A DNA stretch of 64,000 nucleotides, from the NCBI RefSeq assembly GCF_002858745.1, contig NZ_PJRO01000004.1, positions 62,001 through 126,000 of the forward strand, in the 5' to 3' direction. Position numbers and translations under genes: made by a program. Under the pieces are notes generated by a model, which saw nothing but the letters and a program-made list of their open reading frames with translations, ran no database searches and had not been told where the DNA came from. Shown here one piece after another: positions 9,601 through 24,600 of the stretch. Each line of letters opens with the position of its first letter. The stretch's first letter is position 1. This DNA is from Mesorhizobium loti. Lineage in GTDB: Bacteria; Pseudomonadota; Alphaproteobacteria; Rhizobiales; Rhizobiaceae.

Positions 9601-12600
9601 AATGACGGTGGCAATACAGGTACGGGCGGCGCGCTCACCGACGTCGACACCCGCACGATCACTGTCGCGGCCGTCAATGACGCGCCGGTGAACACCATGC
9701 CGGTGAGTTATGCCACAAACGAGGACACCGGCCTTGGCCTGACAGGTTTGCAGATCGCCGACGTTGACGCCGCAAGCGGCACCATGACTGTGGTTCTGAC
9801 CGTCTCTTCCGGAAGTCTCACAGCCACCGCCGGCGGCAGCGTGACTGTGGCAGGTTCCGGAACGTCGTCCATCACTCTGACGGGAACGCTGTCCAACATC
9901 AACGCCTTCCTGGCAGGCGCCTCGCGCCCGACATTCATTCCCGCCGCTGACTTCAGCGGCGCGGTCTCGTTGACGATGACGACCAGTGACGGCGGAAACA
10001 CCGGCGCGGGCGGCGTGCTGAGCGACACCGATACGCGTACGATCACGGTCAATCCGGTCAATGATGTACCGGTCCTGGATCTGGACGCCTCCGGCGCGGG
10101 TACAGGCTATTCGACGAGCTACACCGAAAACGGCGCTGGCGTTGCGATCGTGGATATCGATCGCCTGATCACCGATGTCGACAGCGCCAACATGGCATCG
10201 GCAACGATCGTCATTTCCAACGGCCAATCCGGCGACCTCCTGTCTGTCGCCGGTGCATTGCCGGCAGGCATCACGGCTTCCTGGAATCCGGCAACCTTCA
10301 CCTTGACCCTGACTGGCTCTGCCAGCAAGGCCGCTTACGAGACGGCACTTGAGCAGGTTCGCTATTCGTCGACATCCGACGATCCCTCGACGGCCGCCCG
10401 CACGATCAACCTCGTGGTCAACGATGGAAGCGCCGATTCAAACGTTGCGGTCGCGACCGTTTCGGTAACGGCGGTCAACGATGCGCCGGTCAACACGCTT
10501 CCCGCTGCCGGGTGGACGGCTGACGAAGACACGGTCCTGTCTCTCACTGGACTGTCGGTGAGCGATCCCGACGCAGGCACGAATCCCGTTACTGTTACCC
10601 TCAGCGTTGGTTCGGGCACGCTGGCAGCAGGCGATTCAGGCGCCGTCACCGTCACAGGCTCCGGCAGCGGAACGATCACGCTTTCGGGCACGCTTGCGTC
10701 GATCAATGCTTATCTGGCTTCGGCGTCCAGGCCGACTTATTTGCCGATCGCCGATTTCAACGGGTCGGTCACGCTGACCATGACCAGTAGTGACGGCTCG
10801 CTCAGCGATACCGACACGCGCACGATCACCGTGGCTCCAATCACTGATATTGCCAATGACACGGCGACGACGAACGAAGACACGGCTGTCACGATCAATG
10901 TGAATGCCAACGACACCTTCGAAAATTCCGGCCATTCCATCACGGCGATCAACGGAATCTCGATCGTAACGAACGGCATCGTGACCGTCGCCAATGGCAC
11001 GGTCAGGTTGAATGCGGATGGCTCGCTGACCTTCACGCCTGCTGCCGACTACAACGGCAATGCGAACTTCACCTATACCGTCGCGTCCGGCGGGGTGACG
11101 GAAACGGCGACGGTCAACGTCACGGTGGCGCCGGTCAATGATGCGCCGGTCAATACGGTGCCGGGTGCGCAGACGACCCTGGAAGATACGCCACTGGCCA
11201 TCGGTGGCATCACCGTGAACGATGTCGATGGTGGTACGCTGACGACCACCCTGACGGTAACCAACGGCACGCTTTCCGTGATCGCGGGCGGCGCGACAGT
11301 CGGCGGAAATGGTACCGCTACGGTGACCATTTCGGGTACGGCGGCTCAGATCAACGCGGCGCTGGCTGCGCTTACCTACAACGCGACGGCCGACTACTAC
11401 GGACCGGCGCAGCTGACTGTTCAGACCTCGGACGGCGCGCTCTCCGATACCGACTTTGTCGCGATCACGGTTACTCCGGTGGCCGATATCGTCGCCGATT
11501 CCGTGACGACGAACGAGGATACGCCGATCAGCTTCAACGTGCTGACTGGAACGAACGGCGCCTCGGCGGACAGTTTCGAGAATCCGGGCCGTGTCGTCTC
11601 CGCTGTTACCCAGCCCCCGGCAGGACAGGGTACGGTGACGTTCAATGCGGATGGTACGATCACCTACACGCCGGCGGCCGACTTCAATGGCACGACGAGT
11701 TTCACCTATACCGTCACTTCAGGTGGCGTGACCGAGACGACGACGGTGACCGTGACCGTCGATCCGGTCAATGACGCTCCAGTCAATACGGTTCCGGCTG
11801 CGCAAGCCACGACCGAGGACACCACGCTGGTGTTTACCTCGGCCGCCGGCAACGCCATCACCGTGGCGGATGTCGACGGCGATACCCTGACCGTGACGGT
11901 CACTGTCACCAACGGTACCTTCTCATTATCCGGCACGGCAGGGCTGACATTCAGCGCTGGCGACGGCACCGCCGACCAGACGATGACCTTTTCCGGGTCT
12001 GCGGCAGCCATCAACGCCGCCTTTGCCGGAGCTGGTTACACTCCGGTCGCCGATTACAATGGTTCAGCGCAGCTCACGATCCAGACATCCGACGGCTCGC
12101 TTTCCAACAGCGATACGATCGCGATTTCCATCGCGCCGGTTGCCGATATCGCCAACGATACGGCCTCGACCGCCGAGGACACACCCGTCACGATCTCCGT
12201 GCTCGCAAACGACAGCTTCGAGAATCCAGCCCGGACCATTTCCGCGGTCAACGGCGTGGCCGTGATACCGGGCGGTCCTGCTGTTGCTGTGGCGAATGGC
12301 ACCGTCGCCTTGAACACGGCCGGCCAACTGATTTTCACGCCCACAACAGACTTCAACGGCAATGCGAGCTTCACCTATACCGTATCGTCCGGTGGGGTGA
12401 CGGAAACGGCAACAGTCAATGTTGCCGTGGCCTCGGTCAATACGCCGCCCGTCAACACGCTGCCATCGGCTTTCGCAACCCTGGAGGACACCGCGGTTGC
12501 CCTCACAGGATTGCAGGTGGCAGACGCGGATGCCGGCAGCGGCGTTATTTCAGTCACCCTGTCCGTCGATGTCGGCACGCTCGCGGCTACCGCGGCTGGC

Positions 12601-15600
12601 GGGGTCGCGGTCAACGGATCGGGCACCGGAACGATCACGCTTTCCGGCACGCTGGCGGACATCAACGCTTATCTCGCCGGTGCGACCCGGCCGACCTTCA
12701 CGCCCGCCGCCAATGCGACCGCCGGTGTGACGCTGACCATGACAACCAGCGACAATGGCAATACGGGTGGCCCCGCGCTTGTCGATATCGACACCGCAAC
12801 CATCACGATCACTCCGGTGAACGATGCTCCTTCCGGCGCCGACCGCACCGCGACGATCGCGGAGGACACCACATACACCTTCACGGCCGCCGATTTCGGG
12901 TTTTCCGATCCAAACGACAGCCCGGCCAATGCTCTCGCCGCGATTGTCATCACCAGCGTGCCGGCCAATGGCGTGCTGTCTCTGGGCGGAACCCCGGTAA
13001 CGGCAGGGCAGGTCATCACCGCGGCCAACATCGCGAACTTGACCTGGACGCCGACCGCCAATGCGAACGGTGCGGCGCTGGCGTCCTTCTCCTTCCAGGT
13101 GCGTGACAATGGCGGCACAGCGAATGGTGGACAGGATACCGACCTGACGCCGAACATCTTCACCTTCAACGTCACCCCGGTAAACGACGGCCCGATCAAC
13201 ACGCTGCCGACATCGTTTGGCGTCAACGAGGATACAGCGCTTGCCTTGACTGGGTTGCAGGTGAGCGACGTCGATGCCGGAGCAGGCATCGTCACGATCA
13301 CGCTGGGAGTCAGTTCAGGCACCTTGTCGGCTTCGGCCGGCACCGGTGTCAGTGTGACCGGATCGGGCAGCGGCACAATCGTGTTGACGGGGACCGTCGG
13401 CGATCTCAACGCCTATCTCGCCTCCACGTCACGGCCGACCTTCAATCCGACCGCGAATTTCAATGGGCCGGTGACGCTGACCATGGCCACAAGCGACGGC
13501 GGCAACACCGGATCCGGCGGTGTGCTGGCCGATACCGATACGGCTGTGATTACCGTGGCGCCGGTCAATGATGCACCCGTGGGATCGGACACGGCGATCG
13601 TCACCAATGAAGACGCGCCGTTCACTGGCACCTTGCCGACGGCGACGGATGTCGATGGTGATGCACTGACCTATGGCGCGGGCGGAACGGCGCCGTCGCA
13701 CGGCACGGTGACCATCAATCCGAACGGCAGCTATACCTATACACCGGCCGCAAACTTCAGCGGTTCCGATACCTTCACCTACACCGTCACGGATGGGACG
13801 GCGACGGTCGAGTACACGGTGACCGTGACGGTCAATCCCGTTAATGACGCGCCGGTGGCGGTCAACGACACCGCACAGACCAACGCCAACACTTCGGCCA
13901 GCGTCAATGTCCTGGCCAATGACACCGACGTGGATGGCGATGCGCTGGCGGTCTCGCAGGTCAATGGCGCTTCGGGCAACATCGGCACCGCGATAGCCGG
14001 CTCCAATGGCGGCACCTTCACCGTCGGTGCGAACGGCGTGGCTGTCTTCAATCCTGCCGGCGCGTTCACCGATCTCGCCGCCGGCCAGACGAGAACGACT
14101 TCCGTCACCTATCAGGTGTCCGACGGCCATGGCGGCGTCGCGACGGCAACGCTGACGATCACCGTCATCGGGACGGACGACGCTCCGGTCTCGACACCGA
14201 TCGCAAACCAGACATCCAACGATGCCCAGGCAGTCAGCTTCAATGTCAGCGGCAATTTCAGCGATCCGGATTCCGGCGATACGCTGACGTTCACGGCAAC
14301 GGGTCTGCCGGCGGGGCTCACGATCGACCCTGCCACGGGTGTCATCTCTGGGACGATCGACCGTAGCGCGAGCGTGACGGCGCCGTATTCGGTGACTGTC
14401 ATCGCCACCGACAGTACAGGCCTGCAAGCCAGCCGTACATTCACCTGGACGGTGCTCAATCCCGCACCCGTAGCTCGTGACGATGCCGCCGCGACAACCG
14501 AGAACAGCACGCTGAACGGATCGGTATTCACCGACAATGGTAGCGGCGTGGATAGCGATCCCGACGGCGATCCGATAACGGTCTCGGCCGTCAACGGCAG
14601 CGCAGGCGGTGTTGGTGCCGCCATCGTCGGCTCCAACGGCGGCAACTTCACCATCAATGCCGACGGCACTTACAGTTTCGTGCCCGGAACGAGCTTCGAT
14701 GATCTCGCCGCCGGCCAGACACGGACGACGTCCGTCACCTATACGATCTCGGATGGCCAGGGCGGCACAGCGACCGCCACAGTGGTGGTCACGGTCACGG
14801 GGCAGAACGATGCGCCTGTTGCCGTCAACGATGCCTTCTCCACCAACGAAGATACGCCCGTTACATTCGATGTTCGCACCAACGACAGCGATGTCGATGG
14901 CGGCACGATCACGGTAACGCAGATCAACGGCACGAACATTGCCCCCGGCAGTTCCGTTGCAGTGACGGGCGGCACGGTGACCCTGAATGGCGACGGCACG
15001 CTGACCTTCACGCCAGCGCTCGATTTCAACGGCTCGCCGTCCTTCACCTACACCATCACGGACGGACAAGGCGCCACCGCCACCGCGGCCGTAGGTGGCA
15101 CGGTCAACCCCGTTCAGGATCCGCCGGTTGCCGCAAACGACACATTCGTCACCAGCGAGGACATCGCTGTTACTTTCGATGTCCGCACCAACGATAGCGA
15201 TCCCGACAGCGATCCGCTTTCGGTAACGCAGATCAACGGCACCAACATTGCTCCCGGCAATTCCGTTGCAGTGACGGGTGGCACGGTGACGCTGAACGCC
15301 GACGGCACGCTGACCTTCACGCCAGCAGCTAATTTCAATGGCTCGCCATCCTTCACCTATACGGTCTCCGATGGTCATGGCGGCACCGCCACAGCGACCG
15401 CGAGCGGCACCGTCAGTCCCGTCCAGGATCCGCCGGTTGCCGTGAATGATACGTTCACGACCAATGAGGATACGGCTGTCAGCTTCGATGTGCGCGGCAA
15501 CGACAGCGATCCCGATGGCGACGCGCTTTCAGTGACCCAGATCAACGGCAACAACATCGCCCCCGGCAATTCGATCGCCGTCACAGGTGGTACGGTGACG

Positions 15601-18600
15601 CTGAACGCCGACGGCACGCTGACTTTCACGCCGTCGGTGAATTTCAACGGCTCGCCGTCCTTCACCTATACGATCTCAGACGGACAGGGCGGCACCGCGA
15701 CGGCCACCGTCAACGGCACCGTCGTTGCGGTCAACGACGCACCGGTAGCGGTCGATGACACCTTCACCACGAATGAAGACACGGCAGCCGTCTTCGATGT
15801 CAGGGTAAACGACAGCGACATCGAGGGCGATGCGCTTTCAGTCACGCAGATTAATGGTCAGAACATTGCGACAGGTGGTTCGGTGGCCGTTTCCGGCGGC
15901 ACTGTCTCGCTGGGCGCGGACGGTCGCCTGACCTTCACGCCGACAACCGATTTCCACGGGGCACCGTCCTTCACCTACACGATTTCCGATGGGCACGGCG
16001 GCACGGCCACCGCCACCGTGACGGGTACCGTCAATCCGATCAATGACGCGCCAGTCGCGGTGAACGACACTTTCACCACGAATGAAGACACAGCTGTCAC
16101 CATCAATGTTCGCGTCAACGACAGCGATGTCGATGGCGACACCATAGCGGTCACGCAGATCAACAGCACGGCGATTGCAGTTGGAGGCTCGGTTGCCGTC
16201 ACGGGTGGCAGCGTGATGCTCAACGCCGACGGCACCCTGACTTTCGTGCCGGCAGCGAACTTCAACGGAACCCCGAGCTTTACCTATACGATTTCCGACG
16301 GCAATGGCGGTACCGCGAGCGCCACGGTCAGCGGAACGGTCGTTGCGGTCAACGATGCACCGGTGTCTTCCGATACGACAGTCACCACGCCGGAGGACGG
16401 CACGCTCAATGCCACTTTGCCGGCTGCGAGCGATGCCGATGGCGACACCGTGACCTATTCGGCCGGGTCGACCACGCCGGCCCATGGCACGGTGACCATC
16501 AATCCCAACGGCACATATAGCTATGTGCCGGCGCCGAATTTCAATGGTACCGACAGGTTCAGTTTCGTCGTCAGCGACGGCAATGGCGGCACCAATGAAT
16601 ATACGGTCACGGTGGACGTCACGCCGCAGAACGACGCACCGGTAGGCACTCCCATTCCCAACCGCTCCAGCCAGGATGGCACGGCCGTCAGTTTCAACGT
16701 TGCCGGTTTCTTCACCGATGTCGACGGGGATACGCTGAGCTTCACGCAGGGTGGGCTGCCAGCCGGCTTGAGCATCAGCGCCGGCGGTGTCATTTCCGGC
16801 ACCATCGATCGCCAGGCCAGCCAGGGCGGGCCGGGAGCGAACGGCATCTATTCGGTCACGGTGACTGCGAATGACGGTCATGGCGGCACCACCACCCAGA
16901 CCTTTACCTTCACGATCGGCAATCCACCTCCGGTCGCAGTCAATGATGCGGCCACGACGAACGAGGATATACCGGTCACCATCAATGTGCTGGACGGCTC
17001 GGCGAGCGGTGGCACTGCCGACAGTGATCCGGATGGCGACCCGTTGACTGTGACATCCGCCAGCGCGGCGAACGGCGCCGTCATTATCGGCGCGAATGGC
17101 CAGATCACCTATGTGCCGAATAGCAATTTCAACGGCACGGACACCATCACTTACACCATCTCGGACGGTAATGGCGGCACGGCCACGGCCACGGTGACGG
17201 TTACGGTCAATCCCGTTAATGACGCGCCGTCCGGTATGCCGATCGCCGATCGGACACGCAATGACAGCGATACGGATTCTATCAACGCGTCAGCTTTTTT
17301 TGCCGATGTCGACGGCGATACGCTGGTCTATTCGGTTGCCGGACTACCAGCCGGCCTCACCATCGATCCCGCGACCGGTTTGATTTCAGGAACCATTGCA
17401 CACGATGCTTCCGGGCCGACGGGGGAGCGCGTCTATACCGTCACGGTGACGGCGAGCGACGGTCATGGCGGCACGACGCCGATCACCTTCCGCTACACCG
17501 TCCTCAATATTCCCCCAATCGCTGAAAACGATACGGCGACGACGACCGAAGACACGCCCGTCGAAATCCCGATCCTGGCCAACGATAGCGATCCCGATGG
17601 CGACGATGCCGAAGTGATCCGCGTCAACAACGTCGTTCTGACCGTGGGCGGACCCGCGGTTGCCACAAGCAACGGCATGGTCCAGCTCGTCCTCAATGGA
17701 TCGAACCAGCAGGTTTTGCGGTTCACGCCGAACACCAACTACAACGGACAGGAATCGTTCACCTACACGATCGACGACGGCAATAGCGGGGTCGATACAG
17801 CCACGGTCACGGTGACTGTGGTTGCCGCAAACGATGACCCGGTCGTCACCAATCCGATCCCCGACCGGGTGCGCGCGGATGGGCAATCGTTCGCCTACGA
17901 CACCAGCGACTTCTTCAACGATCCTGACGGTGACAGCCTCAACTATGTGATCACCGGGCTTCCGGCAGGTCTGACCTATGATCCGGCAACCGGCGTCATT
18001 TCCGGCACGATCGACCATAATGCGAGCCAGGGTGGCAGTGGCGGTGTCTACGCCGTCACGGTCACCGCCTATGACAGGCCGGGCGGTACAGGACTTTCCG
18101 TCGCCCAGACCTTTGACCTTACGGTGACGAACCCGCGTCCGATTGCGATCAATGACACGGTGACCGTCAACGAGGACACACCGGCAATATTCAATGTGTT
18201 GACCGGAGTGGGCACGACGAGCGGCGCGGCGGGGGCCGACACGGATCCCGATGGCGACACGCTCGCGGTCACTGCAGCAAGCGCCGGCAACGGTACCGTG
18301 ACCATCGGCGCCAATGGTCAGCTGACCTATTCGCCGAAAGCGAATTTCAACGGCACGGATACGATCATCTACACGATCTCCGATAGCCAGGGCGGCACGT
18401 CGACTGCGACCGTCACGATCACGGTCAACGCCGTCAATGACACGCCGACCTCCCATGACATTGCAAACAGGATCGACAACGACAGCCAGGTCATCGCGCC
18501 GCAGTCGTTTGCCCCCTATTTCGAGGACATCGATGGCGACACGCTGACGTATACGGTCACAGGTTTGCCTCCAGGCCTGACTTTCAATGCGGCAACCGGC

Positions 18601-21600
18601 GAGGTGAGCGGGACAATCGACTCCAGTGCTTCCACCGGAGGGCCGACCAGCAACGGCGTCTATACAGTTACGATAGTTGCCAGCGACGGCAGCCTGACGG
18701 CCACCGAGACCTTCACATGGTTCATCGACAACCTGCCGCCGACTGCCTTTGACGACACCTTGACGGTCAGTGAAGACGCCGGGGCGACAGGCGGCAACGT
18801 CCTGGCGAACGACATCGATCCTGACGGCGACGGCTTTGCGGTTTCAGCGGTCGAGGGACAGGCGGTGGCGCCAGGCTCGCCTGTCACCGTCGCCGGTTCG
18901 AGTGGTGGCACCTTCACGGTCAATGCCGATGGCAGCTACACTTTCGTTGCGGGTCCGGCCTTTGCTGACCTCCAGGCTGGCGAGACCCGCACGACAACGA
19001 TCGTCTACACCATTCGCGACGACGACGGTGGGCTCGATACGGCGACGTTGACGGTCCTCGTCACGGGCGTCAACGACAGTCCAACAGTGGATGCCATCCC
19101 GAGCTATACGCGCGCCGATGGTCAGTCGATGACCAGCAATCCGCTGAATGTCTCGGCCTTCTTCCACGATGTGGAAAGCGATGCATTGACCTTCAACGCC
19201 ACCGGTCTGCCTCCAGGTCTTTCGATGGATGCCGCGGGCAACATCACCGGCGTTATCGCCAACAATGCCTCGGTGAGCGGTCCCTATACGGTGATCGTGA
19301 CCGCAAATGACGGACATGGCGGCACGGTCGAGCAGAGGTTTACCTTCAACGTCACCAATCCCGCACCGACAGCGGTCAACGATACTGCGTCCACGGCGGA
19401 AGACACGCCAATCAACAGCATCAACGTTCTCGGAAACGACACCGATCCGGACGGCGACACCCTGTTCGTCGATCCGTCGTTCCCGCCTCAGGCGGGACAT
19501 GGAACCGTGACGATCAACCCGGACGGCACACTGAAGTATGTTCCCGACCCGGACTATAATGGCACCGACACGATCGTTTATCGGGTCAGCGACGGGCAGG
19601 GTGGCTTCAGCACCGGCGTCGTGACCGTCAGCGTTGGCGCCGAAAACGACCCGCCAAGCGTCACGCCGATCCCCGATATCCTGCGCAGCGACAGCGATAC
19701 CTTCAGTCTCAACGTCACCGGCAACTTCTCCGATCCGGAAGGCGACCCGCTGACCTATACGATCACCGGCTTGCCGCCCGGACTGACCTATAACCCTGCG
19801 ACCGGCGTGATCTCAGGCAAGATCGCACCGGACGCTTCCGGCCCGACCGGTCGCCAGACCTACATCGTCACCGTGGCGGCGAGCGACGGATTCCCGGGAG
19901 GCAGCACCTCGACGCAGTTCGCCTTTGTCGTCGAGAACCTGGCGCCTGAGGCGAACAACGATGTCGCGACGACGTTGGAAGATACGCCTGTCAATATCCC
20001 TGTTCTGGCCAACGACCTCGATCCGGACGGCGATACCGGCGTGGTCATCAGCGTCAACGGCGTCGACCTGATCCTCAATGGTCCGTCGGTACAGACAACA
20101 AATGGCTCGGTGCAACTCGTGACGGACGGCACCGCGATGGTGCTGCGTTTCACGCCGAACCCGAACTATAACGGTACGGAGTCCTTCACCTATACGATCG
20201 ACGACGGCAACAGCGGTGTCGATACCGCCACGGTGACGATCACTGTCACGCCGGTGAACGATGCTCCGGTGGCAGGCACCATCCCGGACCTTTCCCGCCC
20301 GGATTCGACGAGCATCAATCTGGATGTTTCCGGCTACTTCAGCGACGTCGACGGCGACGATCTCGACTTCGCGATCACCGGCCTGCCGCCGGGTCTGACC
20401 TTTGATCCGGAGACCGGCGTCATCTCGGGCACGCTCACGGCAGGCGCCTCACAAGGCAGTCCCTATACAGTGACGGTCGTCGCGAACGATCGGGACGGGG
20501 GCAGCGGTCTGTCGGCAACGACGACCTTTGTTTTTACCGTGACAAATCCGGCCCCCGTTGCAGGCAATGACACGGTCGCGACCAATGAGGACGTAGCGGT
20601 CACCTTCAATCCGATCACGGGTGCAGGGACGACAAGCGGGACTGCCGGCGCGGATATCGATCCTGACGGCGATCCTCTCGTCGTCACCCAGATCGATGGC
20701 CAGCCGATTGCCGTCAACGCGACGGTGACCGTCACGAACGGTACTGTGAGGCTGAATGCCGACGGCACGCTGACCTTCATACCGGCCGCCAATTTTAACG
20801 GTACGGCCGTCATCAACTACCGTGTCAGCGACGGCAATGGCGGTTTCGACGATGCGTCGATCTCCGTTATCGTGAACGCGGTCAACGATGCACCCTCAGT
20901 CGACCTGAACAATTCGACGCCCGGAACCGGCAACAATTCGACCTATACCGAGGGAGACAGTCCCGTGCTCGTCGCCAACGGCGATGCCGTGGCCTTCGAT
21001 GTTGAGGATCAGATCGTAGATCTGGACATTTCGCTTGCCGGTTTTGTCGATGGAAACGCCGAGCGGATCCATCTCAACGGGGCTGTCGACATCATCTATG
21101 GCACAGCCAATAGCGGGACGATCGACTTCGGGGGCACGACCTTTGTCTTTACGTACGATGGCGCCAACGGGCTGCATTTCGAGAATGCCGCAGGCGCGAC
21201 CGTTCCCATGACCGGCGGTGCCGTGAGCGCGCTTGTCCGCGCGCTGCAATACGACAACACCGGCGACAATCCGACCACCGGAGCGCGCACGCTGAGCTTC
21301 ACAGTTACCGATGCCGAGGGTGCTACGTCGCCAACAGCAGTCGCAACAATCGCGGTGGCGCCGGTCAACGACAACCCGATCGCAGTCAATGACACGGCCA
21401 CGACTGGCGAAAATACGCAGCTTGCCGGCGCCGTACCCGGCGTGCTTGGCAACGACCGAGATCCCGAAGGGGATGCATTGACGGTCACCGCCGTCAATGG
21501 CGGGGCTGTCGGCGGTGCGGTGACTGGCTCGAGCGGCGGCTCCTTCATCGTCAATGCCGATGGCAGCTACAGCTTCGATCCGTTGACGGCGTTCGACGAC

Positions 21601-24600
21601 CTCAAAGCTGGCGAGACCCGTTCCACGACGGTCGCCTACACCATTTCCGACGGCCATGGTGGTACGGCGACGGCGACATTGACGGTTGTCGTGACAGGTG
21701 CCAACGACGCTCCAGTCGGTGCCAATGACAACATCGTCACCGCCGAGGACACGCCGTTCTCGGGCACGTTGCCCGTAGCCTCCGATGTCGACGGCGACAC
21801 GTTGACCTACGCCGCCGCGACGCAACCGGCTCACGGCACCGTATCGATCGGCACGAACGGCACCTACGTCTACACGCCGGCGGCTGACTACAATGGACCG
21901 GACAGCTTTACCTATACAGTCTCCGATGGCACGACCCTGGTGACCTACACCGTGTCCATCAACGTCACGCCGGGCCAGGATGCACCGGTCGGACGCGACA
22001 TCCCTGACGCCGCCTATAGCGACGCCCAGGCGGTATCGCTCAACGTTTCCGGCTATTTCACCGATATCGATGGCGACACACTGACCTTCTCGCAGGCGGG
22101 CCTGCCCGCTGGTCTGGTGTTCGACCCGGCGACGGGGTTCATCACCGGCCAGGTGGCGAGCGATGCCTCGCAGGTTGGCGGCGGGGTCTATGCCGTCACG
22201 ATCACCGCAACCGACACTGCCGGAAATACGGCGAGCGAAACCTTCGCGATCACGATCACCAACCCGGCGCCGATCGCCCGCGACGACAGCATCGCAACGG
22301 CAGAAAACATGCCGGTATCGGGTTCGGTCTTTGCCAACAACGGCAATGGGACCGACGGCGATCCGGATGGAGACGTCATCGTGGTCAGCGCCGTCAACGG
22401 CGTGGCCGTGAATGTTGGAACAGGGGTAGCGGGTTCCACGGGGGGAAGCTTCACCGTCAATGCCAACGGTACTTTCAACTTCGACCCAGGAGCGGATTTC
22501 GACACCTTGAAGCCCGGCGAGAGCCGCGCCACCAGCATCGTCTACACGATCTCGGATGGGCAGGGCGGAACCTCGACGGCGACGTTCACCGTCACAGTGC
22601 ATGGCCAGAATGATGCGCCGGTCGGATCGAACACTTCCATCAACGCCGCGGAAGACACGCCTTTCAACGGCACTTTGCCGGTGGCGACCGATGTCGACGG
22701 CGATCCGCTCTCCTATGGTGTCGGTTCGCAACCGGCGAACGGCACGGTGACGGTCAATCCGAACGGTACCTACACGTATACGCCAAATGGCAACTACTAC
22801 GGCCCGGACAGCTTCACCTACACCGTCACGGATGGCACCAGCGTGGTGACTTACACGGTTTCGGTGACGGTGGGGGCGGTGAACGACGCTCCGGTTGCGC
22901 AGGACAACGCCCATACGATTTCGGAAGACACGTCCGTCAACGGCGCGATCAGCTTTACCGATATCGACAATCTGCCCTCGCAGATCACGGTTTCGTTGGA
23001 GACTGTTCCTGCCAGCGGCACGGTGGTCGTCAATGCAGACGGCACCTATATCTACACGCCGGCCGCGAATTTCCATGGGACGGACAGTTTCGTGGTGCGC
23101 GTCGCCGACCCCGCTGGTGGTTTCGACCTGGCGACGGTCACGATCAACGTCACGCCCGTCAACGATGCTCCAGTCGCGGTCGATGACACAGCCGCCACGA
23201 CCGAAAACGCCATCGCATCCGGTAATGTCATTCTCGATGTTCCCGGGCGGGACAGCGATATCGATGGCGATGTGCTGACCGTGGTTGGTGTTGGCACCGT
23301 GACAGGCGGTGTCGGTTCTCCGGTTGCTGGCGGCAATGGCGGTACGTTCGTTATCCAGCCGGACGGTTCGTTCCGCTTCGATCCAGGCGCTGATTTCGAT
23401 AACCTTGCCGCCGGCCAGACGCGGACCACCAGCATTACGTATACGATCTCCGATGGTCAGGGTGGCACAGACACGGCAACCCTCGTCATCACCGTGACCG
23501 GGACAAACGATGCGCCGAACGCGGCGACATTGCCGCCCCAGTCGAATGTTGACGGCGCTACGGTATCGGTATCTCCCGGCTCGGCCTTCTCCGACATCGA
23601 TGTCGGCGATGTGCTGACTTTCAACGTTGCCGGACTGCCGCTGGGCCTGAATTTCGACCCCGCCACCGGCACGATCAGCGGCATCATCGACCGCAATGCG
23701 TCGGGACCAACCGGTACCCAGGACTATACGGTTACCGTCACCGCCGATGATGGCCATGGCGGCACGGTCGCCCGCAGCTTTGTCTGGACGGTGACCAATC
23801 CGGGGCCCGATGCGGTCAACGACAATCTCGGTGTTGCCGAAGATGGCACGCTCATTGGATCCGTATTCGCCGACAACGGCAACGGCCCCGACAGCGATCC
23901 CGATGGCGACCCTCTTTCGGTTTCATTGGTGACAGGGCCGGCAAACGGCGCCCTGGTCCTCAACTCCGATGGAACATTCACCTACAATCCGGGTGCGAAT
24001 TTCAACGGTGTCGACAGTTTCGTCTATCGGGTCAGCGACGGCAACGGCGGTTTCGACACGGCAACGGTGACCATCACCGTTGCGCCCGTCAATGACGCGC
24101 CGGTCGCCGGCGACGACAGCTTCGCCATCGACGAGGACGGCACGATCGATATTGCTGTTCTGGGCAACGACAGCGACATTGACGGTGACCCGCTTACAGT
24201 GACCGAGATCAACGGACAGTCGATCGTCATCGGCGGCGCGGTGGCTGTGACGGGCGGCACCGTGACGCTGAATGCAGACGGTACGCTGCGCTTTACCGCC
24301 AATCCGGATTTCAACGGGGCGCCTTCCTTCACCTACACCGTCTCGGATGGCACGGCGAGCGCTCAGGCGACGGTCCGGGGAACGGTGGGAGCGGTCAACG
24401 ATGCGCCGGTCAACACCTTGCCGCCGACGTTCAATGGCACGGAGGATCAGCCGCTGACCCTCACCGGCCTGTCGGTGTCCGATGCCGACGCCGGAGGCGG
24501 CACGACCCAGGTAACGCTTGCGGTGGATGCCGGTGTCTTGACCGCCAACTCCGGTGCCGGTGTCGCGGTGACGGGCTCCGGCAGCGCATCCATTACCCTG

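Noticed and set aside
8497..10227. A 576-residue minus-strand frame inside the giant gene
   Set aside because: Same repeat-shadow effect; its composition mirrors the codon bias of the plus strand. Frames at 4234-5793, 13429-15378 and 17386-18456 are rejected likewise.
14803..16347. Tandem repeats considered as a CRISPR or satellite
   Set aside because: Period of 309 bases, in frame and coding for cadherin-like domains.
20896..23757. A 953-residue open frame on the minus strand inside the giant gene
   Set aside because: It is one of many long antisense frames produced by biased codons in tandem repeats; the product is Arg/Gly/Asp-rich with no domain.
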